Made by a program: the position numbers and the translations under genes. From Palleronia rufa (lineage in GTDB: Bacteria; Pseudomonadota; Alphaproteobacteria; Rhodobacterales; Rhodobacteraceae): a DNA stretch of 64,000 bases. The DNA is taken from NCBI RefSeq assembly GCF_000743715.1, contig NZ_JQEY01000001.1, forward strand, positions 369,406 to 433,405. Reading direction: 5' to 3'. Below the pieces are notes generated by a model. That model was not told where the DNA came from. It searched no databases and saw only the letters and a program-made list of their open reading frames with translations. Shown here in pieces: positions 1 to 12,649 of the stretch (its first letter is position 1; the number at the start of each line of letters is the position of its first letter).

Positions 1-198
1 ATCGCCGCGCTCGCGGCCGCCCGGCGCCGGACCCGGCCCGGGCGACCCGCGAGCGCACCGGCCCCCGGCCGTGGCCACAAATCCCGTCCCGTCCGCCCCG
101 CCACGCCACACCCGCCCCTCCCCTTCATCTTTCCAGAAATATCCCGGGGAGCGCGAGGGGCTGGCCCCTCGCCCCGCCCCCGATGCGAACGGCGCCGC
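1..198. other. Window edge without a recognisable gene
   Basis: Very GC-rich sequence lying downstream of the first minus-strand gene. The open frames here run through or antisense to the DUF2235 gene and resemble no family. No terminator with a T tract was found. Confidence 0.5.
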
Positions 199-1302
199 TC
201 ATGTCTGCCCGGCGCGCCGCACCGCGGGATGGAAAGCGTCCGCGAAGGGCGGCGGTTCGGGACCCGCAAGGGCGCTGTCGTCCACCCGCTCGCTGGGGTC
301 GCGGCCGACGGGGCGCATCATTCGCGCGCGCAGCGCCCACCCCCAGCCGCGGTCCAGCCCGATCGACGGCGCGCGCGGGTCGCAGGGAAAGGCCTCTCGC
401 CAGCCGTCGGGCAGGCGCAGACCGGTCGCCTCGGCGCGCTCCAGCATCCACACCAGGGGGATGTTGGCCAGCGGCCGCGACCGGGTCTCGCCGGCCAGCT
501 GCCCGCCGACGTCGCCATGGGTGCCGCGGAACCAGCGCTGCTCGCACAGGCCCGTCCAGTTCGGATCGGTCCGCCACATGACCGGCGCATAAGCCTCGCG
601 CCGCTCGTGCAGCGCCAGCGCGTGATAGCCGCGCCGCGTGGAGCGGCCCAGGGCGTGGTCGTGGAACCGGTGCGCGACCTCGGTCCAGCGCCAGACCAGC
701 GGTGCGCGCAGGCCCAGCGCCTTGACCGTGTCGAAGACGCCGATCATGTCGATGACCACCGACGGATGGCAGTTGACGGCGCGGAACCGCTCTGCCGCCG
801 GGCTCTCGGAAATGGTGCGGTAGTGGCGATAGGCCTGGGCCACGTTGCGCTCCGTCGCGGCGGCCGCCGTCAGCAGGCCCACGCGGTCGATCACCCCGGC
901 CAGGGAGCGCACCGCATAGGCGCCGCGCGAATAGCCGAACAGGAAGATCCGGTCGCCGGGACGGTAGCGGGACGCGAGCCAGCCATAGGCGCGGCGGATC
1001 TGGCGGTTCAGCCCGCGCCCCTCGATCACGTCGCGCAGCTGCCGCCAGTTGGTGAACTGGATCCCGGGCTCGTAATAGACCGCCAGGGACGCAGAGGGCG
1101 CGCGGGTGGACAGCAGCTTCCAGATCTGCCCGGCGTTGGTCTCCTGCCCCGGCTCCAGGCTCGACATGGTGCCGTCCAGGATCACCACCAGTGTGACCGG
1201 GCCGCGCCGCGCGCCACGGGCACTGCGCCCGCCCAGCCGCGCCCGCCGGAGCCAGTGCCGGAGGCGCCGCGCCAGCCTATTGCGCGGCGAACCTGCCGTC
1301 AT
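199..1302 (-). CDS. DUF2235 alpha/beta-hydrolase (Tle1-like phospholipase fold)
   Basis: A 367-residue protein of the DUF2235 family, the fold that includes the Tle1 type VI phospholipase effectors. A hydrophobic strand ending in LDGTMSS (about 40-48) is followed by the nucleophile elbow GYSRGAYA with Ser125, a candidate Asp191 in GVFDTVKALG, and a candidate His262 in FRGTHGDVGG, giving a plausible Ser-Asp-His triad. The ATG at 1302 is preferred over a TTG four codons upstream because GGGGAGG sits just before it. The start overlaps the end of the CoxL-like gene by 26 nt, suggesting co-transcription. No VgrG, PAAR or immunity gene is nearby, so a secretion role is not supported; family is clear, substrate unknown. 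Confidence 0.85.
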   Translation of the reverse strand: MTAGSPRNRLARRLRHWLRRARLGGRSARGARRGPVTLVVILDGTMSSLEPGQETNAGQIWKLLSTRAPSASLAVYYEPGIQFTNWRQLRDVIEGRGLNRQIRRAYGWLASRYRPGDRIFLFGYSRGAYAVRSLAGVIDRVGLLTAAAATERNVAQAYRHYRTISESPAAERFRAVNCHPSVVIDMIGVFDTVKALGLRAPLVWRWTEVAHRFHDHALGRSTRRGYHALALHERREAYAPVMWRTDPNWTGLCEQRWFRGTHGDVGGQLAGETRSRPLANIPLVWMLERAEATGLRLPDGWREAFPCDPRAPSIGLDRGWGWALRARMMRPVGRDPSERVDDSALAGPEPPPFADAFHPAVRRAGQT

Positions 1303-3568
1303 CGGCCTCCCCAAGCGCTTTCCAGACCCGGGCGGGCGTCAGCGGCGGCGACAGGTCCCGCACGCCGCGGTCCCACAGCGCGTCCTCGACCGCGTTGACC
1401 AGCGCGGCCATGGCGCCCACGGTCCCGGCCTCGCCACAGCCCTTCATGCCCAGCGCGTTGGCGGTCGAGGGGACCGGCTCCGTGCCGAAGCCGATGAACG
1501 GCAGGTCGGATGCCCGCGGCATGGCGTAATCCATGAAGCTGGCCGACAGCAGCTGGCCGTCGGCATCGTGGGCGATCTGCTCCCAGAGCACCTGGCCCAG
1601 ACCCTGGGCGATGCCGCCGTGCACCTGACCTTCGGCCAGCAGGGGGTTGATGAGGTTCCCGAAATCGTCGACCACCGTATAGCGCTCCACGCGGATCTCT
1701 CCGGTCTCGGGATCGACCTCGACCTCAGCCACATGGGCGCCGTTCGGAAAGGAGCGCGCGGGCAGGCGCGCCTCTCCCGCGACGCGCGCAAGATCCGCGC
1801 GCCCCGCCTCCCGGGCGCGGGCGACGGCCTCCAGAACGGTCGGCGCCTCGTTCGTGCCGTCCATGCGGAACCGCTCCCCGTCGAATGCGGCGGGCGCGCC
1901 CCCGTCCGACAGGAATGCGCCCAGCGCCGCGATGGCCTCCCGCGCGACCTTCAGCGTCGCATTGCCCTGCACCGTGACAGAGCGCGACCCCCCCGTCCCC
2001 CCGCCGGAGGCGATGCGGTCGGAATCGCCCTGCACCACCTCGATGCGGTCGGCGGGGATCCCGGTCTGGTCGGCCAGGAACTGCGCGAAGACGGTCTCGT
2101 GCCCCTGGCCGTTCGACTGGGTGCCCACGTAGATCCGCGCGCCCTCCTCCAGGAACTCGATGGTGACGCCCTCGGACGGCGCGCCCAGGATCGACTCGAT
2201 ATAGTAGCTCAGCCCCAGCCCCCTGAGCCGCCCGCGCGCCGCGCTTTCCCGCCGGCGGGCGGCGAAGCCGGCCCGGCCGGACGCCGCCTCGGCCCGGTCC
2301 AGCACCCGCCCGAACGCGCCCACGTCATAGGTCTCGTCGGCGACGGTCCGGTAGGGAAACGCCGCCTCCGCAATGAAATTCTTGCGCCGCAGCTCCCACG
2401 GATCGACGCCCAGCACCCGCGCCGCGCGGTCCATGATCCGCTCCAGCGCAAAGATCGCCTCGGGCCGGCCGGCGCCGCGATAGGCGTCGGTCTGGGTGGT
2501 GTTGGTGTAGATCCCGCGCGACCGCATCCAGGCCGTCCGGATGTCGTAGGTTCCGGTCAGCACGCGGCTGAACAGGTGGCTCTGGATCAGCTGCCCGAAG
2601 TTGGAGTTGTAGGCGCCCAGGTTGTTCAGCGTGTCGACCCGGTAGGCGGTGATCCGGTGATCGGCGTCGAACCCCAGCTCGACCTCGCTCACCAGATCGC
2701 GCCCGGCGTTGTCGGTCAGCATCCCCTCGCCGCGGTCGGCCATCCAGGCGACGGGCCGTCCCAGTCGCAGCGCGGCCAGAGCGACGCAGAAATACTCCGG
2801 GTAGTTCATCGCCTTGGTGCCGAAGCCGCCGCCCACGTCCGGCGTCGTCACCCGGACCCGGCTCTCGTCCAGACCGAGAAGCGACACCAGCTCGCCCTTC
2901 AGGCTCCAGACCCCCTGCCCGCCGTAGCAGACATGCAACCGGTCGCCCTCCATCTCGGCCCAGCAGGCCCGCGTTTCCATCGGGTTGGAGGCGATGCGGT
3001 TGTCCACGACCCGCAGCGTGACCCGGTGTGCCGCGGCCTCCAGCGCGGCCTGCGTCGCCGCCCGGTCGCCCAGCCCGAAATCGTAGCCGACGTTGTCGGG
3101 CGCCTCGGCGTGCAGCGCCGGGCCGCCGGGCGCCAGGTCCATGTGGACGGGGCGTTCGTCGATCTCGACCGTCGCGGCCTCCACCGCGTCCAGCGCCTGT
3201 TCGCGGGTTTCGGCCACGATCACCGCCAGCGGCTCACCGACAAAGCGCACCCGCCCCCGCGCCAGGAACGGCCGCTCCGGGGCCGCGCCCTTGCTGCCGT
3301 CGCTGTTCGACGTCACCGTAAAGCCCATGCCCAGCGTGGCGCCCGCTGCCTCTGCGTCGGCCGCGGCCATGGCCAGCACCACGCCCGGCATCCCGCGCGC
3401 CGCCTCCAGGTCCAGCGACGCGATGTCGCCATGGGCCACGGGCGCGCGCACGAAGGCCGCCGCCAGCGCCCCCGCGGGCGCGATATCGGCGGTATAGCGG
3501 CCCCGGCCGGTCAGGAACCGGGCGTCCTCCCTGCGGGTCACGGGCTGGCTCTTGCCAAAGGCATTCAT
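1277..3568 (-). CDS. Xanthine dehydrogenase-family molybdopterin-binding subunit, form II CoxL-like
   Basis: A 763-residue large subunit of a molybdenum hydroxylase (aldehyde oxidase / CO dehydrogenase superfamily), which binds the molybdopterin cytosine dinucleotide cofactor and oxidises a small organic substrate. Visible motifs are [17 protein letters not shown] (about 243-259), the active-site loop AYRGAGR (362-368), and GMKGCGEAG with the conserved Glu near 713. The loop is AYRGAGR rather than the AYRCSFR of true form I CO dehydrogenase, so substrate is not CO with any confidence. Start 3568 is chosen because AAGGAGA lies just upstream. The medium (FAD) and small (2Fe-2S) subunit genes that normally accompany it are absent from both sides. 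Followed by the overlapping DUF2235 gene. Confidence 0.9.
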   Translation of the reverse strand: MNAFGKSQPVTRREDARFLTGRGRYTADIAPAGALAAAFVRAPVAHGDIASLDLEAARGMPGVVLAMAAADAEAAGATLGMGFTVTSNSDGSKGAAPERPFLARGRVRFVGEPLAVIVAETREQALDAVEAATVEIDERPVHMDLAPGGPALHAEAPDNVGYDFGLGDRAATQAALEAAAHRVTLRVVDNRIASNPMETRACWAEMEGDRLHVCYGGQGVWSLKGELVSLLGLDESRVRVTTPDVGGGFGTKAMNYPEYFCVALAALRLGRPVAWMADRGEGMLTDNAGRDLVSEVELGFDADHRITAYRVDTLNNLGAYNSNFGQLIQSHLFSRVLTGTYDIRTAWMRSRGIYTNTTQTDAYRGAGRPEAIFALERIMDRAARVLGVDPWELRRKNFIAEAAFPYRTVADETYDVGAFGRVLDRAEAASGRAGFAARRRESAARGRLRGLGLSYYIESILGAPSEGVTIEFLEEGARIYVGTQSNGQGHETVFAQFLADQTGIPADRIEVVQGDSDRIASGGGTGGSRSVTVQGNATLKVAREAIAALGAFLSDGGAPAAFDGERFRMDGTNEAPTVLEAVARAREAGRADLARVAGEARLPARSFPNGAHVAEVEVDPETGEIRVERYTVVDDFGNLINPLLAEGQVHGGIAQGLGQVLWEQIAHDADGQLLSASFMDYAMPRASDLPFIGFGTEPVPSTANALGMKGCGEAGTVGAMAALVNAVEDALWDRGVRDLSPPLTPARVWKALGEADDGRFAAQ

Positions 3569-3693
3569 GCGGCGTCTCCTTGTGTCGCGCACAGCCTATC
3601 CCCGTCCGCCGCGATTGCCAGAGCCAATCCGGCTTCCCCTCGGCCGGCCGATTGGCTAAGCCGCGGGCGACCCGGATCGAGGACGACAGACCC

Positions 3694-6905
<3,212 letters not shown>

Positions 6906-6909
<4 letters not shown>

Positions 6910-8027
6910 GCGACCCGCGCCTCACCCCCCTGGCGGCCTCCCTGCCCGCCTCGGTCCCGTTCGTCGGGCCGGAAACCCACGAACGCCGCATGGGCCGCCG
7001 GTTCGACGCCCGGATCGGCGCCAACGAAAGCACCTTCGGCCCCTCTCCCCGCGCGGTGGAGGCGATGGCGGAGGCGGCAAGGGAGGCGTGGAAATACCCC
7101 GACGCAGAGAGTTTCGACCTGCGGCAGGCCCTGTCGGAGCACCACGGCGTGCCGTTCGACTCCATCGTCATCGGCGCCGGGATCGACGGGCTTCTGGGCT
7201 CTCTCGTGCGGCTGACCGTGGGCCCGGGCGACCGCGTCGTGACCTCCCGCGGCGCCTACCCGACCTTCAACTATCACGTGGCGGGCTACGGCGGAGAGAT
7301 CGCCACCTGCGACTACCGCGACGACCATGAGGATCCGGACGCGCTGGTGGCCCTGGCACGACAGACCGGCGCTAAACTGATCTACCTGTCGAACCCCGAC
7401 AACCCCATGGGAACATGGCACGAGGCCGGGCGGGTGGCGCGCATGATCGCGGCCGTCCCGGGTGGCTGCCTGCTGGTGCTGGACGAGGCCTATGCCGAGT
7501 GCTCCGATCAGGATACCGCGCCGGCGATGGACCCGTCGGACCGCCGGGTGATCCGGCTCAGGACCTTCTCCAAGGCCTACGGGCTGGCCGGGGCGCGCAT
7601 GGGCTATGCCATCGGCCACCCCGACCTGATCGCCGCTTTCGAGCGGGTGCGCAATCATTTCGGCCTGAGCCGGGTCAGCCAGGCGGGGGCTCTGGCCGCG
7701 CTGAGGGACCGGGACTACCTGTCGCTGATCCGCGGCCGGATCGCCGAGAGCCGCGCCCGGATCGCCGCGATCGGGCAGGATCATGGCTTCGCCGCCGTGC
7801 CCTCGGCCGCGAATTTCGTCGCGCTCGACATGGAGCGCGACGGCGCGTTCTCTGCGGCCGTGGTCGCGTCCATGGGCCGGCGCGGTGTCTTCGTGCGCAA
7901 GCCCGCCGTCGCGCCGCTCGACCGCTGCCTGCGCGTCTCCTGCGGCGGCGAGGCCGAGATGGCGCTGTTCGCCGCGGCCCTTCCGCAGGCGCTGGACGAT
8001 GCGCGGGCCGCACACGGCGACGCCTGA
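6906..8027 (+). CDS. PLP-dependent class I/II aminotransferase (HisC-like)
   Basis: A 373-residue fold-type I aminotransferase related to histidinol-phosphate aminotransferases. The cofactor lysine is Lys223 in [16 protein letters not shown], preceded by NPDNPMG and the Asp of LVLDEAYAE. It starts with GTG, whose last two bases are the first two bases of the valS stop codon, so it is probably translationally coupled to valS. No other histidine biosynthesis gene is near; amino donor and acceptor cannot be read from sequence. A HisC paralogue with another substrate is as likely as histidine synthesis. Confidence 0.88.
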
Positions 8028-8054
8028 CCGCGCGTCGGCATCGCGCGCCGACCG

Positions 8055-9248
8055 CTACTTTCCCGCGCAGATCGCCGCTGCAGCCTGAAGGGCGCCCGGA
8101 CCATGGGGGATGTCGAGCGCGGTCAGGCCGGACTCGATGACCCCCAGCGCGCCCAGGACCATGTGGGCGTTCAGATGACCCATGTGGCCGATGCGGAAGA
8201 ACCCGCCCGCGTCCGGACCGCCCGGATCGGCCATCCCGAGTCCGATGCCCAGCGTCACCCCGCCCTCGGCCGCGCACCAGCCGCGCAGACGCTCGGCCCG
8301 GTCGCCGCCCAGGCTGAGGGCGGTGACCGCGTGGCTGCGGTGCCCCGGTGGCGCGTTGATCCGCAAGGGACCGTCCGCCCCCCAGGCCTCGACCGCCGCC
8401 CAGACCGCGCGGGCCAGGGTCTCGTGCCGGGACCAGACCGCCTCCATCCCCTCGTCCAGCAGCATGTCGAGGGCCGCGCGCAGTCCGAACAGATGATGGG
8501 TGGGCGCCGTGCCGCAGAAATGCTGGTAGTAGACCTCTGGCCGGCAGCGCGGCCGCCAGTCCCAGTAGGGGCTGACCGCGGCCAGCTCAGCCCGCGCAGC
8601 CTGGGCCTTTTCGCCGATCCACAGGATGCCCAGCCCGGGCGGGGTCATCAGCCCCTTCTGGCTGGCCGTCAGCGCCACGTCCACGCCCAGCGCGTCCATC
8701 TCGAACCGGTCGCAGGCCATGCTGGCGATGCAGTCGGCCATGAGCAACGCCGGGTGTCCGGTGTGGTCCAGGGCCGCGCGCAGCGCCGACAGGTCGTTTC
8801 GGATGCCCGTGGACGTGTCCACATGGACCCCCAGGACCGCCCGGATCGTGTGGTCGCGGTCTTCTGCCAGCGCGTCGGCCACCCGCTCCGCGTCCAAGGG
8901 CGCCGCCTTGCCGTATTCGACGATCCGCGCCTCCGCCCCCATGGCGCGGGCGACCTCGGCCCAGCCATGGGCAAAGCGGCCCGTCGCGGGGACCAGCACC
9001 GCGTCCCCCGGCCGCAGGACGTTGGCAAGGGCCGCTTCCCAGGTCCCGTGGCCGTTGGCGATGTAGATCGCGCAATCCGCCGTGGTGCGCGCCACGGTCT
9101 TGAGGTCGGCGACGATGCTGCGGGTGATCTCGACCAGTTCGCCCTCGTAGATGTTCGGGGCGGCGCGATGCATGGCGGCCAGCACCCGGTCGGGCATGAC
9201 CGACGGGCCGGGGATGGCAAGGTAGGGGCGTCCGTGGGCAAGGCTCAT
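8055..9248 (-). CDS. Serine-glyoxylate / alanine-glyoxylate-type aminotransferase
   Basis: A 397-residue class V aminotransferase. The N terminus reads LAIPGPSVMPDRVL, typical of the serine-pyruvate / serine-glyoxylate group; the PLP lysine is Lys198 in TASQKGLMTPPG. The C-terminal domain has GGFFRIGHMGHLN, also family-typical. The reading frame stays open far upstream on the opposite strand of the ABC transporter gene, but homology begins at MSLAHGRPYL (ATG at 9248). It is convergent with the HisC-like gene and divergent from the ABC transporter. Serine-glyoxylate activity would fit methylotrophic or photorespiratory glycine-serine cycling, but alanine or aspartate donors cannot be excluded. 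Confidence 0.9.
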   Translation of the reverse strand: MSLAHGRPYLAIPGPSVMPDRVLAAMHRAAPNIYEGELVEITRSIVADLKTVARTTADCAIYIANGHGTWEAALANVLRPGDAVLVPATGRFAHGWAEVARAMGAEARIVEYGKAAPLDAERVADALAEDRDHTIRAVLGVHVDTSTGIRNDLSALRAALDHTGHPALLMADCIASMACDRFEMDALGVDVALTASQKGLMTPPGLGILWIGEKAQAARAELAAVSPYWDWRPRCRPEVYYQHFCGTAPTHHLFGLRAALDMLLDEGMEAVWSRHETLARAVWAAVEAWGADGPLRINAPPGHRSHAVTALSLGGDRAERLRGWCAAEGGVTLGIGLGMADPGGPDAGGFFRIGHMGHLNAHMVLGALGVIESGLTALDIPHGPGALQAAAAICAGK

Positions 9249-9323
9249 GCGCGCGGTTTGGGACAATCTCCGCGGCCCGTCAATCGCTTCCCCTTGGGTT
9301 TCAGGCGCGATAGGTGCAGGTCC

Positions 9324-11090
9324 ATGTCCCGCGCCGACCCCCTCTCGCAGACATCGCGGGCCCTGATGGGCCGGCTCTGGCGCGACTACGTGCGCCGGCA
9401 CTGGCGGTGGCTTCTGGCCGCCGCGGTGCTGATGGTGGCCGAAGGCTCCACCCTGGGCCTGCTGAGCTGGATGCTCCAGCCGATGTTCGACCGCGTGTTC
9501 GTGGCCGGGGACGGCTCTGCGATCTGGTGGGTGGGGGGCGCGATCTTCGCGCTCTTCGTGGTCCGGGCCGTCACCGGCGTGCTGAACCGCGTGATCCTGA
9601 CGCGGGTGGCGCAGTTGACCTCTACCCGGATGCAGACCGACCTGCTGGCCCATGTGATGACGCTGGATGCCGACTACTTCCAGGCCAATCCGCCGGGCGC
9701 CCTGATCGAGAAGGTGCAGGGCGACACGCTGGCGGTACAGAACATCTGGCAGGTGCTGATCCAGGGGCTGGGGCGCGATGTGGTGGCGCTGGTGTCGCTC
9801 TTCGTCGTGGCGCTCAGCATCGACGTGGGCTGGACCCTCGCCGCCGTCGTCGGCGTCCCCATCCTGATCCTGCCCTCGATCTTGCTGCAGCGCTACGTAC
9901 GCCGCAAGACCGGGCAGATGCGCGCCACCGCCCATGCCCGCGCCACCCGCCTGGACGAGATCTTTCACGGTATCGCCGCGATCAAGCTGAACGGGATGGA
10001 ACGCTACCAGCTGGGCCGGTTCCAGGGCCTCGTGGACGCCATCGTGCGGGCCGAGATCAAGAGCGCGGGCGGCCGCGCGATGATTCCCGGCCTGATCGAC
10101 ATCGTCACCGGGCTGGGGTTCTTCGGGGTGCTGCTGCTGGGCGGCAGCGATATCCTGGAGGGGGAAAAATCCGTCGGCCAGTTCATGTCCTTCTTCACCG
10201 CCATGGCGCTGGCGTTCCAGCCGCTCCGGCGCATCGGCGGCATCGCCGGCACCGCCCAGGTCGCGGCCGCGTCGCTGCAGAACGTCTATGCCATCTTCGA
10301 CACCGCCCCGCGCCTTGCCCCACGGACGGGACGGGCCGCTCCGGCCACGACCCCGCCGCGCGTCACGCTGGAGGACCTCCATCTGGACTATGCCGACACG
10401 CCGGTGCTGCGCGGCGTGACCTTCACCGCGGAGGCGGGCCGGACCACCGCGCTGGTGGGCGCATCGGGGGCCGGAAAGTCCACGATCTTCAACACCCTCA
10501 CCCGCCTGGTCGAGCCGGACAGGGGCCGCATCACGCTCGACGGCGTGCCCATCACCGACCTGTCGCTTGCCGACCTGCGGTCCATGTTCTCGGTCGTCAC
10601 CCAGGACGCGCTGCTCTTCGACGAGACGATCCGCGACAATATTCTGGTGGGCCGCGACGACATCCCGCAGGAGCGCCTGCGCGCTGCCGTCGAGGCCGCC
10701 CATGTCAGCGATTTCACCGACGATCTGCCGGGCGGGCTCGACACCCGCGCCGGCCCGCGCGGGTCCGGCCTGTCGGGCGGGCAGCGCCAGCGCGTGGCCA
10801 TCGCCCGCGCGATCCTGCGCGACACGCCGATCCTGCTGCTGGACGAGGCGACCTCGGCGCTCGACGCCCTGTCCGAGCGGCTGATCCAGGAGGCCCTGTC
10901 GCGCCTGTCGCGGGGCCGAACGACGCTGGTGATCGCCCACCGCCTGGCCACCATCCGCGACGCCGACCGGATCGTTGTCATGGACCACGGCCGGGTGGTC
11001 GAGCAAGGCACCCACGACAGCCTCCTTGACGCCGGCGGCCGCTATGCCGATCTTTACCGGCTGCAATTCTCATCCCCGGAGGACACATGA
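9324..11090 (+). CDS. ABC transporter, fused permease and ATPase (MsbA-like)
   Basis: A 588-residue half-transporter with an N-terminal six-helix exporter domain (about 25-320) and a C-terminal nucleotide-binding domain. Walker A GASGAGKST is at 379-387, the signature LSGGQRQRVAIARAIL starts at 483, and Walker B ILLLDEAT is at 503-510, followed by the H-loop in VIAHRLATIRDADRI. It acts as a homodimer in the inner membrane; similarity is to the MsbA / lipid-flippase and multidrug exporters, and the actual substrate is not determinable. The start ATG at 9324 has the first residues MSRADPLSQ. The stop overlaps ygfZ by 4 nt (ATGA), so both are likely one transcript. Confidence 0.92.
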   Translation: MSRADPLSQTSRALMGRLWRDYVRRHWRWLLAAAVLMVAEGSTLGLLSWMLQPMFDRVFVAGDGSAIWWVGGAIFALFVVRAVTGVLNRVILTRVAQLTSTRMQTDLLAHVMTLDADYFQANPPGALIEKVQGDTLAVQNIWQVLIQGLGRDVVALVSLFVVALSIDVGWTLAAVVGVPILILPSILLQRYVRRKTGQMRATAHARATRLDEIFHGIAAIKLNGMERYQLGRFQGLVDAIVRAEIKSAGGRAMIPGLIDIVTGLGFFGVLLLGGSDILEGEKSVGQFMSFFTAMALAFQPLRRIGGIAGTAQVAAASLQNVYAIFDTAPRLAPRTGRAAPATTPPRVTLEDLHLDYADTPVLRGVTFTAEAGRTTALVGASGAGKSTIFNTLTRLVEPDRGRITLDGVPITDLSLADLRSMFSVVTQDALLFDETIRDNILVGRDDIPQERLRAAVEAAHVSDFTDDLPGGLDTRAGPRGSGLSGGQRQRVAIARAILRDTPILLLDEATSALDALSERLIQEALSRLSRGRTTLVIAHRLATIRDADRIVVMDHGRVVEQGTHDSLLDAGGRYADLYRLQFSSPEDT

Positions 11091-11815
11091 CCCGCACCAT
11101 CCTGGCGCTTACCGGCGCGGACCGCGTGGACTTCCTGCAGGACCTCGTGACCAACGACATCACCCGCCCCGAGCGGCTGACCTACGCCGCGCTGCTGACC
11201 CCGCAGGGCAAGTATCTGGCCGATTTCTTCGTCGCTCACGACGGCGAGCGGCTGCTGATCGACGTGGACGCGGATCTGGCCGACAGCCTGTCCGCGCGGC
11301 TCTCCATGTACCGTTTACGACGCAAGGTGGGGATCGAGGCGACGGAGCTGGGCATCACGCGCGGCACCGGCCCGGCCCCAGAGGGCGCCCGGGCCGATCC
11401 GCGCCATCCCGACCTGGGCTGGCGGGCCTACGGGGCGGGCAGCGGCGACGACGGCACCGACTGGGACGCCTTGCGCGTGGCGCTCTGCGTGCCGGAGGCC
11501 GGGATCGAACTGGTCCCGAACGACAGCTACATCCTTGAGATGGGGTTCGAACGGCTGAACGGCGTCGATTTCCGCAAGGGCTGCTACGTGGGCCAGGAGG
11601 TCACCGCGCGAATGAAGCACAAGACAGAACTCAAGAAGGGCCTTATGACCGTCGCGGTCGATGGAGAGGTTCCCGTCGGCACAGAGATCACCGCGAACGG
11701 GCGTATCGTCGGGACGCTCTACACCCAGTCCGGCGGGCGCGCGCTGGCCTGGCTGCGGCTGGATCGGGCCGGACCGGATATGGAGGCTGGCGGAGCGCGG
11801 GTCGCCCTTGGCTGA
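11087..11815 (+). CDS. ygfZ: Folate-binding protein YgfZ / CAF17 family
   Basis: A 242-residue protein of the YgfZ/GcvT-like family, which uses tetrahydrofolate to support repair or maturation of certain Fe-S enzymes. The diagnostic motif is KGCYVGQEVTARMKHK, with the conserved cysteine at about residue 166; the N terminus LTGADRVDFLQDLVTNDI is also typical. It begins inside the stop codon of the ABC transporter gene and its end overlaps the likely TTG start of the broken fructosamine-kinase gene by 8 nt, so the three genes look like one operon. Confidence 0.93.
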   Translation: MTRTILALTGADRVDFLQDLVTNDITRPERLTYAALLTPQGKYLADFFVAHDGERLLIDVDADLADSLSARLSMYRLRRKVGIEATELGITRGTGPAPEGARADPRHPDLGWRAYGAGSGDDGTDWDALRVALCVPEAGIELVPNDSYILEMGFERLNGVDFRKGCYVGQEVTARMKHKTELKKGLMTVAVDGEVPVGTEITANGRIVGTLYTQSGGRALAWLRLDRAGPDMEAGGARVALG

Positions 11816-12648
11816 CACGCCCCCGCGCGACGCCATCGCGCGGCTTGCGGGCTGTTCGGTGGTGGACTTTCAACCGCTGTCGGGCGGTGACGTGTCATCG
11901 GTCGCGGCGGTGCGGCTTGCCGACGGGCGCCGGATCGTGGCCAAGAGCGGCGGCCCGGTCCGGGCCGAGGCCGACATGCTCCGCGCCATCGCCGCGACGG
12001 GGTGCCCGGCGGCACGGGTGGTCGCGGTGAACGACAGCTGCCTGCTGATGGAGCGGCTTGCGGAGGGTCGCGCCAGCGATACGGGCTGGGCACAGGCAGG
12101 CCACGCGGTCGCCGCGCTCCACGCCGCCACCGGTCCCCGGTACGGGTGGGAGACCGACCATGCCATCGGCCCTGCCTTGCAGCCCGCCGCGCCGATGGAC
12201 GACTGGCCGGCCTTCTGGGCCGAACGCCGCCTACTGGCCGGCCTTCTGGGCCGAACGCCGCCTGCTGGCCTGGCCCGAGGCCCTGCCCGGCGACGTTGCC
12301 AAGCGCCTTGACGCCCTCGCCGCGCGGTTGCCGGACCTGCTGCCGAAGGCCCCCCCGGCAAGCCTGCTGCACGGCGATCTCTGGACCGGAAACCTGATCT
12401 TCGACGGCGCCTTTCAGGGACTCATCGACCCGGCCAGCTACTACGGCGATGCCGAGGTCGACCTGGCCGCGCTGACCACCTTCGGCACCCCGCCCGCAAG
12501 CTTTTGGCACGGCTATGGCCCGCTCCGCGACGGCTGGCAGGACCGCCGCCCCGTCTACCGCCTGTGGATCGCGCTGCTGCACCTGCGGCTTTTCGGCGGC
12601 GGCTATCGCGGGATGGTCGAGACCTGCCTGAACGCGGCGCGCGTCTAG
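11808..12648 (+). pseudogene. Fructosamine/ketosamine-3-kinase family, frameshifted by a tandem duplication
   Basis: Two overlapping frames together encode a complete fructosamine kinase family protein: the first carries the N-terminal lobe (FQPLSGGDVSSVAAVRLADG, then MERLAEG), the second the catalytic part with LLHGDLWTGN and IDPASYYGDAEVDLA. They are separated by a perfect 31-bp tandem repeat at 12202-12263; removing one copy restores a single frame of about 269 codons, the normal family length. As written the protein stops at 12311, before the catalytic HGD motif. The family phosphorylates ketosamine adducts of proteins for deglycation. The start is probably TTG at 11808. Either a recent inactivation, a reversible slippage locus or an assembly artefact; coding quality on both sides is undecayed. 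Confidence 0.85.
12202..12263 (+). repeat. Perfect 31-bp tandem duplication
   Basis: The 31-bp unit at 12202-12232 is repeated without change at 12233-12263. Because 31 is not a multiple of three it shifts the frame of the surrounding kinase gene by one. The peptide encoded at the repeat edge, WPAFWAERRLL, appears twice, once in each frame. Confidence 0.95.
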
Positions 12649-12649
12649 C

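Noticed and set aside
8033-8054. Hairpin between the two convergent aminotransferase genes
   Set aside because: GTCGGC/GCCGAC stem of six pairs but no T tract; could occur by chance at this GC content.
9249-11066. Upstream extension of the aminotransferase frame through the ABC transporter gene
   Set aside because: Family homology starts at MSLAHGRPYL; the rest is antisense to a clear ABC transporter.
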